From assembly GCF_002270485.1 (NCBI RefSeq), contig NZ_NQOG01000022.1, positions 1-46,361 on the forward strand: a stretch of 46,361 bases of DNA. Reading direction: 5' to 3'. Positions 18,416 to 26,414 of the stretch are shown in pieces. Positions within the stretch are counted from its first letter, which is position 1. Each line of letters starts with the position of its first letter. Position numbers and translations under genes: made by a program. Below the pieces are notes generated by a model. The model did no database searches. It had not been told where the DNA came from and saw nothing but the letters and a program-made list of their open reading frames with translations. This DNA comes from Anaerostipes hominis (ex Lee et al. 2021). GTDB taxonomy: Bacteria; Bacillota; Clostridia; Lachnospirales; Lachnospiraceae.

Positions 18416-19527
18416 CTTTTTTCCTCCATCCTGCGTCTGTCTTTACACGAGTTCCTGACGATGAGTTCAGGCTCGATCACTCTTGTTACTTTTGATTTTT
18501 CATTTGGTATTCCCTGAATCTGTTCCAGCAGAAGCTGTCCGGCCATCTCCCCGAGCTTTTTCTGCGGATGGGCAATTGTGGTCAGTTTAATGACTCCCAG
18601 CCTTGCCAAAGCCGAATTATCATATCCAGTGACAGATATATCATCCGGTATGCTGATCCCCAAAGCCTCCAGCTCGTAAATAATCTCCAGCGCGATCTGG
18701 TCGTTATAACAGACTACCGCGTCCATCGGGAATCCCTCTTTTGTCATTCTGTGAATTTCTCCCCTGGGCTTTGATGCCCTGTCTTCTGTGTGGAACCATA
18801 TGACCGCATCAGGATTATACGGGATACCCGCCTCATTCAGAGCCATGACATAGCCCCTGTGGCGTTCTTTTCCCTGATAATCGTCCGCCTTAAAAATTCC
18901 TGCGATAAATCTGTGCCCTGTTTCAATCAAATGTTTTGTCAGAAGATATCCTCCCTTACAGTCATCCATTACGATATAAGGTTTATCTGTCATCTCAGAG
19001 TAAACACCCTGAATAAAAACATAGGGAATCTCATATTGATCCAGCGTCTGATAAAGATTCGGATGTTTACAAAACAGTTCACTCTTACTCGGTTCTATGA
19101 TTAGACCGTCAACATCTTTCGTCAGAATATCCTCCAGACATTTTGTCTCATTGACACGGCTGTTTCCTGTTGTCTTAAACATCAGACTGTAACCGTTTTC
19201 CGTGAGAACCTGGTTAATCCCGTTTAGCACCTGCGGAAAAATATAATCTGATATATAAGTTGTGATAACGGCAATATTTCTGGACTGCTTTTTATGGATT
19301 GCCCGCTCCGTACAAAAAGTGCCCTTTCCGTGATATGCAACGATATACCCTTCGTCTTCCAGAATTGAGAGTGCTTTTCTCACTGTATGCCGGCTGATAG
19401 ACAGCTCCCGCGCCAGCTGATTTTCTGAAGGCATTTTGTCTCCGGGCTTGTAAATTCCGGATAAAATATCATTTTTCAGATCTTCTTTCAGCTTAAAATA
19501 TTTCATTGAACCCGCTTTATTAGCCAT
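18412..19527 (-). CDS. araR: arabinose operon repressor, GntR HTH plus LacI-type effector domain
   Basis: The 371 aa protein has an N-terminal GntR winged helix (LKEDLKNDILSGIYKPGDKM and LARELSISRHTVRKALSILE, about 10-75) joined to a LacI/GalR-type sugar-binding domain (NIAVITTYISDYIFPQVLNGI, VDGLIIEPSKS, PDDISVTGYDNSALARL). This is the AraR architecture, in which L-arabinose releases the repressor. GGGAGG precedes the ATG. It is the first gene of the ara operon, and a candidate operator lies 31 bases upstream, so it probably represses itself and araABD. Confidence 0.92.
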   Translation of the reverse strand: MANKAGSMKYFKLKEDLKNDILSGIYKPGDKMPSENQLARELSISRHTVRKALSILEDEGYIVAYHGKGTFCTERAIHKKQSRNIAVITTYISDYIFPQVLNGINQVLTENGYSLMFKTTGNSRVNETKCLEDILTKDVDGLIIEPSKSELFCKHPNLYQTLDQYEIPYVFIQGVYSEMTDKPYIVMDDCKGGYLLTKHLIETGHRFIAGIFKADDYQGKERHRGYVMALNEAGIPYNPDAVIWFHTEDRASKPRGEIHRMTKEGFPMDAVVCYNDQIALEIIYELEALGISIPDDISVTGYDNSALARLGVIKLTTIAHPQKKLGEMAGQLLLEQIQGIPNEKSKVTRVIEPELIVRNSCKDRRRMEEKR

Positions 19528-19557
19528 ATGTTTCCTCCCTGCAAAATTTATTTTAAA

Positions 19558-19581
19558 ACTTGTACGGTGGTACGCACAAGT
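19558..19581. promoter_or_regulatory. candidate AraR operator
   Basis: An imperfect 24-base palindrome has outer arms ACTTGT and ACAAGT and inner TACG/TACG pieces. It resembles the AraR operator pattern known from Bacillus and lies in the araR upstream region. The same ACTTGT half-site recurs before the importer operon and before the phosphoketolase remnant. Confidence 0.6.
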
Positions 19582-19700
19582 TGTTTATATTGCATGATAT
19601 TTTGTTAATGCGTCATATATTTTAGCTAAATTTACAAATTATATTACATAAAATCCTTCTTTTTGTTTTCCATTTTTGTATAAGATTGCGCCAATGTTTA

Positions 19701-19709
19701 TGCTATAAT
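19701..19709 (+). promoter_or_regulatory. extended -10 promoter of the PTS IIB gene
   Basis: TGCTATAAT gives a consensus TATAAT (19704-19709) with an extended -10 TG. I see no good -35 box. It lies about 43 bases before the IIB start. Confidence 0.5.
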
Positions 19710-19751
19710 AGAATTCTAAGAAGGAGTAACATAAGAATGGAGGAGACATTT

Positions 19752-20102
19752 ATGAAACTACTTTGTATCACAAAATGCCCGACCGGAATGGTCCAAACCT
19801 ATGTTGCTGCTGAACAGCTTGAATCGGCTGCTGAAGCCCTTGGTTATGAAATCAGGACAGAGACACACGGCGCACAGGGAATCGGTGGAGAATTTACTCC
19901 GGAGCAGATTGATGAGGCTGATTATGTAATCATCGCATCCAACACAGAAGTTGAAAAGACGACAAGGTTTGGGAACAAAAAGCTTCTTGTTGTTCCCCTG
20001 GAGGATGCCACAAATAACGCTGAGTCTGTGCTCGGACGTGTACTCGAGGAATCTGAAACATATGAACAATCAAAGAAACAGTTTCCCAAAATCCTGAAAT
20101 AA
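19752..20102 (+). CDS. orphan PTS fructose-type EIIB domain protein
   Basis: The 116 aa cytoplasmic protein resembles single-domain fructose-family PTS IIB proteins, which carry phosphate from IIA to the sugar on IIC. The phospho-Cys is Cys9 in ITKCPTGMVQTYVAAEQL. Most relatives read CPTGIAHT here, so the usual His is Gln15. NAEDV-like spacing is kept, with VIIASNTEVEKTTRF in the middle. GGAGGAG lies 6 bases before the chosen ATG; an in-frame ATG at 19737 is the alternative. No IIA or IIC gene is in the window, and the gene has its own promoter and terminator. It may be a leftover of a lost PTS operon, or it may serve a IIC encoded elsewhere or a regulatory role. Confidence 0.8.
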   Translation: MKLLCITKCPTGMVQTYVAAEQLESAAEALGYEIRTETHGAQGIGGEFTPEQIDEADYVIIASNTEVEKTTRFGNKKLLVVPLEDATNNAESVLGRVLEESETYEQSKKQFPKILK

Positions 20103-20141
20103 TCAAAAGGGGATTTCCTCAGTTGCTCAATTATTGAACAA

Positions 20142-20186
20142 AGACAGTCTCAATGAGTCTATACTGATTGAGGCTGCCTTTTTCTA
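20142..20186 (+). terminator. terminator after the PTS IIB gene
   Basis: Stem CAGTCTCAAT with ATTGAGGCTG (one G-U pair) is followed by CCTTTTTC on the plus strand. It is a clear intrinsic terminator and ends next to the convergent DUF4867 pseudogene. Confidence 0.85.
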
Positions 20187-20773
20187 TCATCGGAAATTCT
20201 GTGTTTTCTGATATACAGCTATTGTATCTCCTTTTAATCCGCAAAAGGCACCTTCCACGCCTGCTTCTCTATTTGCAAACAGTGTTCGGTCTTTTCTGTC
20301 TCCTGTCTGAATTTCCAAAGGTTCATTCGTGTGCCTAACATTCACTGAAATCACTTTGAATCCATAGCTGTTGATATTACACGGAGTACAATGAAGTACT
20401 TCCGGATTGATCTTTAACGCAGTTCCCTTAGGAATAAAGAAGCCTTCCATATATTTTGTGTTATACACCTGATTAAACTCCATATTTTTCTTTTCTCCAA
20501 AAAACATGACACAATCGGAAGCCGTTATAAACAGCTGACAGGTTTTATGGTACTCCACCATATTGATTTTATGGTTATGTCCCAGACACCATCCCACTTG
20601 TATTTCCTTTCCGTTAAATAACTTTTCCTGCACTCAAGTTCTCTTGCAGATTCTGTCTGTTTGATGCCTTTATCAACTTGTACGCCTTTCATTAACTCCA
20701 CAACACCGGTGAAATCAAACTGGTTTACTACTTCACCATACCTGCTGAATTTTTCATCAAATACATAGTTCAT
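20187..20773 (-). pseudogene. DUF4867-like cupin-type protein, frameshifted
   Basis: Two overlapping minus-strand reading frames together match the intact protein at 26673-27281. The N-terminal part (MNYVFDEKFSRYGEVVNQFDF) comes from 20773 and the C-terminal part (VGWCLGHNHKINMVEYHK to GAFCGLKGDTIAVY) ends at 20187. The frame breaks near 20630, where the second frame has a stop just before its GTG. Compared with the intact copy about six residues are also missing at the break, so a small deletion of about 19-20 bases fits. The histidine-rich GHNH and EYHK motifs suggest a cupin fold. The family's function is unknown. Confidence 0.8.
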
Positions 20774-21109
20774 TTTTTACAACTCCTAATTTATCCCTTG
20801 TGTTTCCTGTTACTTTGTATTCTACAAGGTTCATGAATTTTTTCGACCTAATATCCTATGAACTTGTTTAAAATTTTTACGAATTTCATGTATATGTTTT
20901 CCATAAGTTGTTTAATTTTAGATTATAGTTTGTTTGTTTTTGAAAAAACACAAGACAAACCTGCGACAAGTAGACAACCTGGATAGCTTCATCAACCTAT
21001 CGCTTTAAAGACTTTATACAAATTACATAAAACTCTTACAATTATTATATGTATTTTTTACAAATTAAACGTTTAACATAAAATTATTATACCACGAAAG
21101 GATGTTAAA
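20774..21109. other. AT-rich divergent intergenic region
   Basis: These 336 bases lie between the minus-strand DUF4867 pseudogene and the plus-strand broken operon. I see no gene. The region is strongly AT-rich and should hold divergent promoters. It ends with a perfect palindrome described separately and an ATTATTATACC stretch that could contain a -10 box for the plus-strand operon. Confidence 0.6.
21065..21076. promoter_or_regulatory. candidate LacI-family operator
   Basis: TTAAACGTTTAA is a perfect 12-base palindrome with a central CG, the typical form of a LacI/GalR-family operator. It overlaps the presumed promoter about 35 bases before the broken operon. The intact LacI-family gene at 23265 follows that operon and is the natural candidate to bind here. 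Confidence 0.6.
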
Positions 21110-22205
21110 ATGATACATAATAATACCTTCAAAGCAGATTTTTCAGACAAAGGGCAGCTCATCCGTCTGGAATTCAACAAAAATGCTTCATGCATGAACT
21201 GGGTAGTGGATCCCTCTTATCTATCTGAGGCAGGATATAAGGAAGCGGATAAACTTTTTGGTTCTTTTGATCTGTCCATAGGTGATCAGACTTACCAGAC
21301 TCAGGATGTCTCCCCGTCTATTAATCTTTCTTCCCATAATAAAGCTGTGATCTCCTATGATTTTGACCGTTTCAAACTTAACTTTATCTATGACCTTAGT
21401 TCTGACCCTAACACTTTTGATTTCCATATCCCCCTTCTAAATAAAGAACAGGAACCTCTCGTAATCCGGGATTTCGGTGTTTGGACATCCTTTGCCTACA
21501 TCATGTTCCGGGATAAGGATATCCTTAAAAACATCCGGCAGTCAGCCGCTTTCCGTCTGTCTCTCCCGACTATACGAAGATTGCCCTCCACAGGAGAAAC
21601 AATCAGGGTCCCCATCTCGGAGTTTATCAGACGGCCGGAGAAACCTTTTCCGTAGGTACTTACTGTGCCTATGAAAATCTTTTCTTTGAAAATGTTTCCC
21701 CTTCTTTGGACGGGATTTTGTTTCACAAATTAATCCTGGCAGGAGGTTATGCCGAAGATGAGGGACCTTTAAAAGATTGGATTTACAAAAGAGAGCCGAC
21801 TGAACTTCCAGCCGGTTCAGAAAAAACCTGGACATACCGCATGGCTCCTTATAATACAGAAAAACAATTTTATGAAAAGGGGTATTCTTTCGGACATCCT
21901 ATTATTCATTACTCACCGATGACCTTATGCGGAGATTCTTTTATGATGAACGTAAAACTCCCTGAAAACCGCAGCATCAGCAGGGCCGACATGACTTTTG
22001 AAAAAGACCATGCGACCACGACCATGTGTCAGCTGAACAAGTGGGGAAGCTGCATCTACATACAGCGTAGCCGGGCCTCATATCAACCGCCCGGACCTTT
22101 CCAGAAACCGGTTCGGACAGTCCACTTTTGCCAAAGACGGAGGTATTTTTGCCCGACTCTTTACCGACAGCACCAGTACCCCTGACTGGGATATGGGAGA
22201 AGAAA
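21110..22205 (+). pseudogene. large carbohydrate-related protein remnant (DUF5695-like), frameshifted and internally deleted
   Basis: The frame is open from the ATG at 21110 (GAAAGGATG upstream) through FGVWTSFAYIMFRDKDILKN, then shifts near 21547. The shifted frame continues as VSPDYTKIALHRRNNQGPHL and ETFSVGTYCAYENLFFENV and on to TTMCQLNKW near 22044. There the frame changes again, to EAASTYSVAGPHINRPDLSR and FAKDGGIFARLF. The last block looks like the far C-terminal part of a large protein, so several hundred residues appear to be missing between the two blocks. The remnant then runs in frame into a sugar-symporter fragment. The family name is a low-confidence recognition. Confidence 0.6.
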
Positions 22206-23071
22206 TAAATACGGAAAAAATTACGACACCGAACCTGACCGGCTCCGCAAAGATTGCCTGGGCAGTCATCACCTATATCACCGCAGGAGTGCTGTACTCC
22301 GGCATTTCAACGCCGATTACTTCTATCCTGCCCAACTTAAGCAGTGATGCAGACGAGAGAATCGTGCTGAACTCCTACCGTATGACAGGCGGAAATGTAG
22401 GATACTTTCTGGCCGTTACCTTCATTCTCCCAATGGTCGGTATTCTCGGAAGAGGAAACGACCGTGCGGGCTTCACCCGTGCCGTTGCCATCTTTGCCGT
22501 CATCGGAGTCATTTTGTTTTTGTTTGCATTTACCTGTCTGAGAGAGGAAAACGCCCAGGCGGAGAAATCTATTTCCATCAAAAAAAGTATCGGCGCAATC
22601 AAGGGAAACTGGCCGTGGGTCATCATCGTTGGAGCCAACCTTTTTTACTGGCTTGCCAACACGGTTCGTACATCCTCCCTTGTCTATTATTTTCAGTATA
22701 ATCTGGACCGAAAAGATTTGGTTCCCGTGATCAACGGTCTTTCCCTGATCCAGGTATTGGGCGTGGTTTTGATTCCTTTTATTACGAAAAAATTCAACAA
22801 ATGTACTACCATGATCTTTGGCCTGGCTCTGACCAGTACCGGACATGTGATCATGGGCATTGCAGGCCCTGCGATTCCTCTGCTGGTAGCCGGATGGCTC
22901 ATCGCCTGTGTCGGCACCGGTATCGCGGCTTCCTCCCTGATGGCAATTAAGTTCAACTTCATCTGGCTTCCGATTCTTATGTTTTTGGGCGGAGCAGTCG
23001 TCATGTTTTTCTACCACAGACATGAGGCCAATGAAATGACCATCAAAATGGAACTTGCCCAAAGAAGATAA
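22206..23071 (+). pseudogene. GPH-family sugar:cation symporter remnant, copy 1
   Basis: The reading frame resembles glycoside-pentoside-hexuronide symporters of the major facilitator type. It starts at about the third membrane helix (PNLTGSAKIAWAVITYITAG), so the N-terminal 80-100 residues are missing. It continues through the central loop and helices (NSYRMTGGNVGYF, FQYNLDRKDLVPVINGLSL). Near the end, GTGIAASSLMA is joined directly to IKFNFIWLPILMFL, so the usual cytoplasmic segment with the DTVEYGEW-type motif and the helix after it is gone, in frame. The upstream frame is continuous with the broken carbohydrate gene, so the exact junction (about 22205) is estimated. It is unlikely to transport. 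Confidence 0.75.
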
Positions 23072-23080
23072 TCCACGTAT

Positions 23081-23110
23081 AATGGGACTGTACAAGCAGT
23101 CCCATTTTTT
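23081..23110 (+). terminator. terminator after the GPH remnant
   Basis: Stem AATGGGACTG with CAGTCCCATT, loop TACAAG, then TTTTT. It is a strong intrinsic terminator, kept although the genes before it are broken. Confidence 0.88.
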
Positions 23111-23232
23111 ATTCCATAGGAAGTTCGTCCTATGGAATAAAAAAGCCCTGCGGGCAGGATGCACAGCTTCGCGCGCGGAACAAAAGCTGTGCATAGAAAA
23201 AACTGATTTGCGAGGTGTGTAAAGCACACTTT
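23111..23232. repeat. palindrome-rich structured non-coding element
   Basis: A chain of inverted repeats with little spacing: ATTCCATAGGA/TCCTATGGAAT (23111-23121, 23128-23138), GCCC/GGGC around 23145-23155, ATGCACAGCTT/AAGCTGTGCAT (23159-23169, 23184-23194), and GTGTG/CACAC (23215-23219, 23225-23229). It is more GC-rich than its surroundings and fits neither the terminator before it nor the LacI gene after it. It could be a miniature mobile or REP-like repeat, or a structured RNA. Confidence 0.5.
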
Positions 23233-23264
23233 TGTTCTATCTTCCATGAAAAGGATCCTATGAT

Positions 23265-24293
23265 ATGACTACTATCCGTGAAATCGCAGCTGCCTGCAAT
23301 GTCTCCACCGCAACCGTCTCAAACATTCTGAATGGAAAGGCCAAAGCCAGCAAAGAGACCATTGAACTTGTGAGAAAGACAGCCCAGCGGCTGAACTATA
23401 CACCGAATTATATTGCAAAAAATTTAAAATTAAAGACCTCCAACACGATTGGGGTAATCGCAGAGGATATGACTGTATTTAACTCCCCTGATATCATTGA
23501 CGGTATTACAGAATACTGTGAAGAGCACAAATATCAGATCCTTTTAACAAACTTACGGCTGTTCCAGAAATTCGGAGATTTTTATTACACAAAAAACAAT
23601 CTTGGGCAGCTCATAAATTATGAAATTAACGAGCTGAGATCCAGACAGGCCAGAGCCATCATCTATGTAGCTCCCCATGTACGTGACATTAAAACCGTGT
23701 CTTCCGGCCTGAATCTGCCGATTGTCATGGCCTACTGTACCAGCCCCGACCCGGGGGTCCCTTCTGTGCTGGCAGACGATGAGGACGGTTTCTACCGTAT
23801 CACTAAATCAGTCCTAAAAAAAGGGTTCCGACATCCCGGACTGATTGCCGGAAAACCGGGAAGCTACCACACTGCGGAACGCCTGAAAGGCTTCCGGCGT
23901 GCTCTTCTGGAATTTCATTTCCCCTTTTCCGAAAAGTTTGTTTATTACGGCGAATGGAACCGCCGGACAGGCTGTGAGGGAGCTGCTGCCTTGATGGGGA
24001 AATCTGTGGATTCTATCTTATGTATGAGTGATATCATCGCGGGAGGAGTTTATGACTGGTGCCATGATCAGAACATCACACCCGGTAAGGACATTCCTGT
24101 CACCGGATTCGACAACCGGGAACTCTCCGCTTATTTATATCCTCCTTTAACGACTGTAAATCTTCCTTTGAAGCAAATAGGAAGAAAATCCTGTGAAGTC
24201 GCCGACCACATGATAGCGGATGGAGAAAATCATCGTTTGGAAAAGCAGTACCTAAAGATAAAGTGTAAGGTCGTTAACAGAACATCATTATAA
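23265..24293 (+). CDS. LacI-family transcriptional regulator
   Basis: The 342 aa protein appears intact. An N-terminal LacI helix-turn-helix (TTIREIAAACNVSTATVSNIL, then NGKAKASKETIELVRKTAQ and LNYTPNYIAKNLK) is followed by a sugar-binding domain (NTIGVIAEDMTVFNSPDIIDGI, SILCMSDIIAGGVYDW, DIPVTGFDNRELSAYLYPPLTT). AAAGGA precedes the ATG. The gene follows the ruined carbohydrate gene/GPH operon and precedes its own terminator. It most likely controlled that operon through the palindrome at 21065. With the targets broken it may be an orphan, or it may control genes elsewhere. Confidence 0.9.
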   Translation: MTTIREIAAACNVSTATVSNILNGKAKASKETIELVRKTAQRLNYTPNYIAKNLKLKTSNTIGVIAEDMTVFNSPDIIDGITEYCEEHKYQILLTNLRLFQKFGDFYYTKNNLGQLINYEINELRSRQARAIIYVAPHVRDIKTVSSGLNLPIVMAYCTSPDPGVPSVLADDEDGFYRITKSVLKKGFRHPGLIAGKPGSYHTAERLKGFRRALLEFHFPFSEKFVYYGEWNRRTGCEGAAALMGKSVDSILCMSDIIAGGVYDWCHDQNITPGKDIPVTGFDNRELSAYLYPPLTTVNLPLKQIGRKSCEVADHMIADGENHRLEKQYLKIKCKVVNRTSL

Positions 24294-24298
24294 TATAA

Positions 24299-24339
24299 AA
24301 AGAAGCCATGCAGATGATGTGCAGTGGCTTCTTTTTATG
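24299..24339 (+). terminator. terminator after the LacI regulator
   Basis: Stem AAGAAGCCATGCA with TGCAGTGGCTTCTT (one bulge/mismatch), loop GATGATG, followed by TTT. It ends six bases after the lacI stop region. Confidence 0.85.
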
Positions 24340-24447
24340 AAATAATTAATTTTTTTCCTCAACTAAAAAGTACTTAGAGAAAGAATTAAGTTGATTGTAT
24401 TTAGTTTAACCTAGTCCGTATAAAACTTCGTTATTGTAAAATTATAG

Positions 24448-25068
24448 GTGATATTGAAATTTTTGTCCATTCATGATAAAATAAAGGAGAACACAAAAAA
24501 TGATTATGCTTTTACACAAGTAATGAAAAACCCTAAGATACTAAAAGGATTTCCTGGCAGTATTCTTGGCTTTAATCAATTTCCAGATACTGACTATTTT
24601 TATTCCTCCTTTCATATGCGGGAGGATAACAGACAGTCTTTGTACAGTGACCAATGGGAAATCCATGTAATTGAATTAAAAAAGCTGAACAAATCTGAAG
24701 TAAAAGATAATCATAAAACCCTATATAAGTGGGCATGCCTTATCAGTGCAGACAGAGAGGAGGAACGTATGATAATTGAGAAAGATCCCTATATCGAGGA
24801 AGCCGTCAAGGAACTGGAAAAACTAGAACGTGATCCGAATCGCATGGATGAATATCTCTTCCGTCAGAAAAATCTATCCGATTACGCTACACAGATGAAG
24901 TTCAGCAAAGAGCTGGGAAAAACTGAAGGAAGGGCTGAAGGTGAGTATATGTTTGCATCTCTGATGCAGAGATTATTTCTGGATGGAAGAATTGAAGATG
25001 CCCGGCTTGCTGTCGGAGATGAGAATATGAGAATAAAACTTTATAAGGAATATCATTTAATAAAATAA
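24448..25068 (+). pseudogene. Rpn/PD-(D/E)XK transposase remnant lacking the catalytic core
   Basis: The open frame codes for 206 aa. The start NTKNDYAFTQVMKNPKILKGF and the later QWEIHVIELKKLNK, YKWACLISADREEE and acidic C-terminal half match the Rpn recombination-promoting nuclease/putative transposase family. Relatives are about 300 aa, and the nuclease core between GSILGFNQF and FHMREDNR (roughly 80-100 residues) is absent, in frame. The start is uncertain: the GTG at 24448 has no good ribosome site, while an AAAGGAG lies inside the frame at about 24483. It is probably inactive. Confidence 0.7.
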
Positions 25069-25077
25069 TATACATAT

Positions 25078-25122
25078 AAAAAGGTAAGACAACTACAGAA
25101 ATATTAGTGTCTTACCTTTTTA
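25078..25122. terminator. terminator between converging remnants
   Basis: Stem AAAAAGGTAAGAC with GTCTTACCTTTTT and a loop of about 20 bases. It has T-runs on both strands, so it can end transcription from the Rpn remnant (plus) and from the second GPH remnant (minus). Confidence 0.85.
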
Positions 25123-25128
25123 TCTATT

Positions 25129-25725
25129 TTAAGCTTTCTTTTCTCTCCTGGCTTTCAAATCCTTCTGTACAGTCGGATAAATTTTATCAATTCCCAGGAA
25201 CAGGTACCAGATGACGAGTACCGCCACAGTGATAATCAGAGGCATATACAGAAACAGCGACTTGATCGCAAAGATTGCGGAAGCACTCTGAACTGCTGCA
25301 GTCCCATCGTAGCTTCCTGCTGCCAGAATCCATCCCAATGCCGCATGTCCGATTCCCTGGAAAACCAGCCCTGCATAGAGAAACGGAAGTGAAGTCGGCA
25401 TCAGAATTTCCAGTATTAATCCGGCTCCGTAAAAGGTAAATCCTGCAATCAAAGCCTTGATCTTACCAAACTTCTTTGTAAATACAGGGATTAAGAGTAT
25501 CGTCAATATAGTAGGTATGTAGTTAAACAGAGTCATTGTACTGTTCAGATATTCATTTCCAAGGACATACTTTGCATAATAGATTCTTGATCCGGATGTC
25601 AGTCCCAGAGACACATAAATAACTGCAAATGCCAGAGTAATTAAAATAAAATATTTATTTCTGCATAATACTTTGATCGTCTTTAACGGATAAGATTTCT
25701 GTTTTGTGTCTTTTCTCCGTTTTCA
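25129..25725 (-). pseudogene. GPH-family sugar:cation symporter remnant, copy 2
   Basis: The frame is open from a TGA at 25725. It begins in the central loop ([20 protein letters not shown]) and continues through later helices to the C-terminal tail YPTVQKDLKARREKK, so the first half of a roughly 460 aa symporter is missing. GIGHAA is joined directly to LGWILAAGSYDG, which removes the cytoplasmic segment and one or two helices usually found between two Gly-Ile-Gly motifs; the frame is kept. The 5' end is joined out of frame to the phosphoketolase remnant. It has no proper start codon or ribosome site. Confidence 0.78.
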
Positions 25726-26414
25726 TCAAACAGTTCTTCCGGACGATAGCTTAATAACCATTCTTTCAGCTGATCCATATGTTCCGGCTGTTCCATCGTC
25801 ATCGGCATCGGATCGCTGCCCTCTACGAAGTATGGCTTCCATCCGCATCCCTCGAAGAATTTTTCCAGTTCTTCATGAGAAATTCTTGAGAAGACTGTCG
25901 GGTTGCTGATCTTATATCCGTTTAAGTGAAGGATCGGAAGTACGGCTCCGAAAGAATGTGCCAGTGAATAACCGAGTTCTCCTCCTTCATGGATAGATCC
26001 CGGTGTCTCTGGTGCAACGTGGCTTGAAATTCCTCCCGGGAAAGAAAACTGTTTGAACAGTTTTTTCATTCCTTCGATATCACGGCTGACATTTGGGTAA
26101 ACTTCGCTGTAAGTTCCTTCTAAGTAAGCATTGGCAACCATAAAGTTTCCGCCGTGACCAGGTCCTGAGCTATAAATCATGTCCAGGTCATACTCTTTAA
26201 TCAAACGGTTTAAGTGGGTATAGATAAAGTTCTGTCCCGGCACGGTTCCCCAGTGTCCTACGATTTTTTTCTTAATCTGTTCTTCCGTCAATGGTTCACG
26301 AAGCAGAGGATTATCCAATAAATACAGCTGTCCGGCAGACAAGTAGTTTGCAGCACGCCAATACGCATCCATCTTCTGAAGCAATTCATCGGATATATTC
26401 TGATTGTCTTGCAT
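25683..26414 (-). pseudogene. xfp: xylulose-5-phosphate/fructose-6-phosphate phosphoketolase remnant
   Basis: The first about 220 codons are a clear phosphoketolase N-terminus: [58 protein letters not shown] and [19 protein letters not shown]. The enzyme splits xylulose 5-phosphate into acetyl phosphate and glyceraldehyde 3-phosphate and is normally about 790 aa. After FVEGSDPM the frame jumps to [16 protein letters not shown] and [11 protein letters not shown], skipping roughly 100 residues in frame. It then ends after a few foreign codons, where it is joined to the GPH remnant. The total is 243 aa. The start has AAAGGAG, so a stable fragment could still be made, but it cannot be an active enzyme. 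Confidence 0.88.

Noticed and set aside
19752-20102. tRNA- or riboswitch-controlled leader before the PTS IIB gene
   Set aside because: The region between promoter and start is only about 40 bases, too short for a known riboswitch, and I see no conserved fold.
20525-20773. Separate small gene overlapping the DUF4867 frame
   Set aside because: Its first 45 residues match the N-terminus of the intact DUF4867 protein, so it is the front half of a frameshifted gene rather than a gene of its own.
22337-23227. Long open frame on the minus strand opposite the first symporter remnant
   Set aside because: The plus strand shows recognisable symporter helices, while the antisense product is rich in His, Asn and Asp with no family pattern; it is a shadow.
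23111-23232. CRISPR-like array
   Set aside because: The repeats are inverted and of different sequence, without regularly spaced direct repeats and spacers.
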